Notes under the pieces: generated by a model
Databases searched by the model: none
What the model was told of the DNA's origin: nothing
What the model saw: the letters and a program-made list of their open reading frames with translations, nothing else
Assembly (NCBI GenBank): GCA_047634655.1
Contig: JBLIHY010000058.1
Span: 1 to 14,286 of the forward strand
Length of the DNA: 14,286 nt
Source: CANLBN01 sp047634655
Lineage (GTDB): Bacteria; Pseudomonadota; Gammaproteobacteria; Pseudomonadales; Cellvibrionaceae
Reading direction: 5' to 3'
Position numbers and translations under genes: made by a program
Shown here: positions 13,631-14,286 of the stretch, piece after piece
How the letters are laid out: each line of letters starts with the position of its first letter
Position numbering within the stretch: the stretch's first letter is position 1

Positions 13631-14049
13631 TTGTCTTTGTCGGGGTTTTGCGTGGTAAGGCGCAGTTGCGCGAATCCCAGCTTGCCGGCTACATCCATAG
13701 CCGTGACCACTGATTGGTGGGGGCTATTGGCATCGGCGGTGATGGTCAGCGTTTGATCGGTATTGCCGTCAGCCACTTTACCCAGAGCGCCAGAAAGGGT
13801 TTGCACCTGCTGGTTGGTCAGCGCCTGACCGTTGATGCGGTAATCGCCGTTGGCACTGATAACGATATCGATTCCCGCCGCAGAGATATTTTCCGCCTCG
13901 GCACTGGCTTCGGGTAGATCCAGGGCCAGATGAGTCTCCTTGGTAAAAGTCGTCGACACCATAAAAAAGATCAACAGTAGAAAGACAACATCGATCAATG
14001 GCGTCAGATTGATGCCTTCCTCAGCGCGCACTTGTCGGCGAAATTCCAC
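13627..14049 (-). CDS. exbD: ExbD/TolR-family biopolymer transport protein
   Basis: The 140-residue inner-membrane protein has one membrane helix (about 16-36) carrying the family motif INLTPLIDVVFLLLIFFMV, with the proton-path Asp at residue 20, followed by a periplasmic domain ending near QLRLTTQNPDK. ExbD works with ExbB (TolQ-like) to use the proton gradient to energise TonB-type transport or, in the lpxK-linked version, an unknown envelope process. The start is GTG, 10 bases after AGAGG. The stop overlaps the TTG start of lpxK, a coupled pair as in Pseudomonas, where exbB precedes exbD. Here no exbB is visible upstream in the window: a MITE-like element starts 53 bases before it. Confidence 0.93.
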   Translation of the reverse strand: MEFRRQVRAEEGINLTPLIDVVFLLLIFFMVSTTFTKETHLALDLPEASAEAENISAAGIDIVISANGDYRINGQALTNQQVQTLSGALGKVADGNTDQTLTITADANSPHQSVVTAMDVAGKLGFAQLRLTTQNPDKDN

Positions 14050-14101
14050 GGGTTCAGGACCTCTGTCAACATTTAAGTTATATACGGGTTCAAAAGTAAA
14101 A

Positions 14102-14238
14102 AATACCCTAAGCTTTTAAAGCTGCGGAGGCAGGGTCGAAGCCTACCGCATCCGGCTCGCGCTATTTAACTGGCATCGCCGCAAGCAACGCAGAGCATCT
14201 GGGAAGTATTCACAGCGTATTTGAAATCTTAGGGTATT
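14102..14238. mobile_element. MITE-like 137-bp element with 11-bp terminal inverted repeats
   Basis: AATACCCTAAG (14102-14112) and CTTAGGGTATT (14228-14238) are perfect inverted repeats bounding 137 bp. Inside are a near-perfect palindrome AGCTTTTAAAGCT (14111-14123) and a GC-rich hairpin pairing GCGGAGGC (14124-14131) with GCCTACCGC (14141-14149, one bulge). There is no coding potential of note. The size, ends and internal folding fit a non-autonomous miniature element; no clear target duplication is visible in the flanks. It lies just upstream of exbD, where exbB would be expected. A single copy is seen in the window, so mobility is inferred. Confidence 0.55.
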
Positions 14239-14286
14239 CTTCATTTCTGACTCGGTAGTAGTTTAAAAATTTTTTCGGGGCTGCCC

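Overview
The window looks like chromosomal DNA from a gammaproteobacterium, probably near the Pseudomonas/Cellvibrio-type marine lineages. The evidence is the set and order of housekeeping genes (exbD-lpxK-kdsB-ptp-murB; tRNA-Leu directly before tig; ffh) and their protein motifs. No species can be named from the sequence alone.

Layout. (1) 1 to about 1970 is AT-rich and looks like part of a chromosomal integron cassette array: the tail of a YidD-like gene, two small membrane-protein genes and a broken alpha/beta hydrolase, all on the + strand, separated by attC-like segments. No integrase gene is in the window. (2) 2138-2962 holds a strong bidirectional terminator, an AhpC/TSA-type peroxiredoxin (-) and a divergent 36-codon remnant of an AraC-type regulator. 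The remnant ends at a third copy of a 51-bp repeat that also follows two of the attC-like sites. (3) 3260-4639 is ffh (-), followed by about 600 bp with no recognisable gene. (4) 5241-6699 is tRNA-Leu(UAG) and tig (+). (5) 6751-9280 is a graveyard: a decayed calcineurin-like phosphoesterase where clpP would be expected, then a gamma-glutamyltransferase-like gene broken by several frameshifts and a stop. (6) 9413-14049 is a tight minus-strand block read exbD, lpxK, kdsB, low-MW phosphatase, murB, alkB, covering lipid A and KDO synthesis, peptidoglycan precursor synthesis and alkylation repair. (7) 14102-14238 is a MITE-like element with 11-bp terminal inverted repeats, sitting where exbB would normally precede exbD.

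The intact genes are core functions: protein targeting and folding, tRNA, envelope biogenesis, DNA repair. Around them are signs of gene decay and rearrangement: four broken genes, loss of the usual neighbours (clpP after tig, a small Trm112/YcaR gene between lpxK and kdsB, exbB before exbD) and three repeat families at or near the breakpoints (51-bp repeat x3, 43-bp palindromic repeat x2, 137-bp MITE-like element). I see no defence system, CRISPR array or complete mobile element. The most unusual feature is the cassette-like region with its shared 51-bp repeat.
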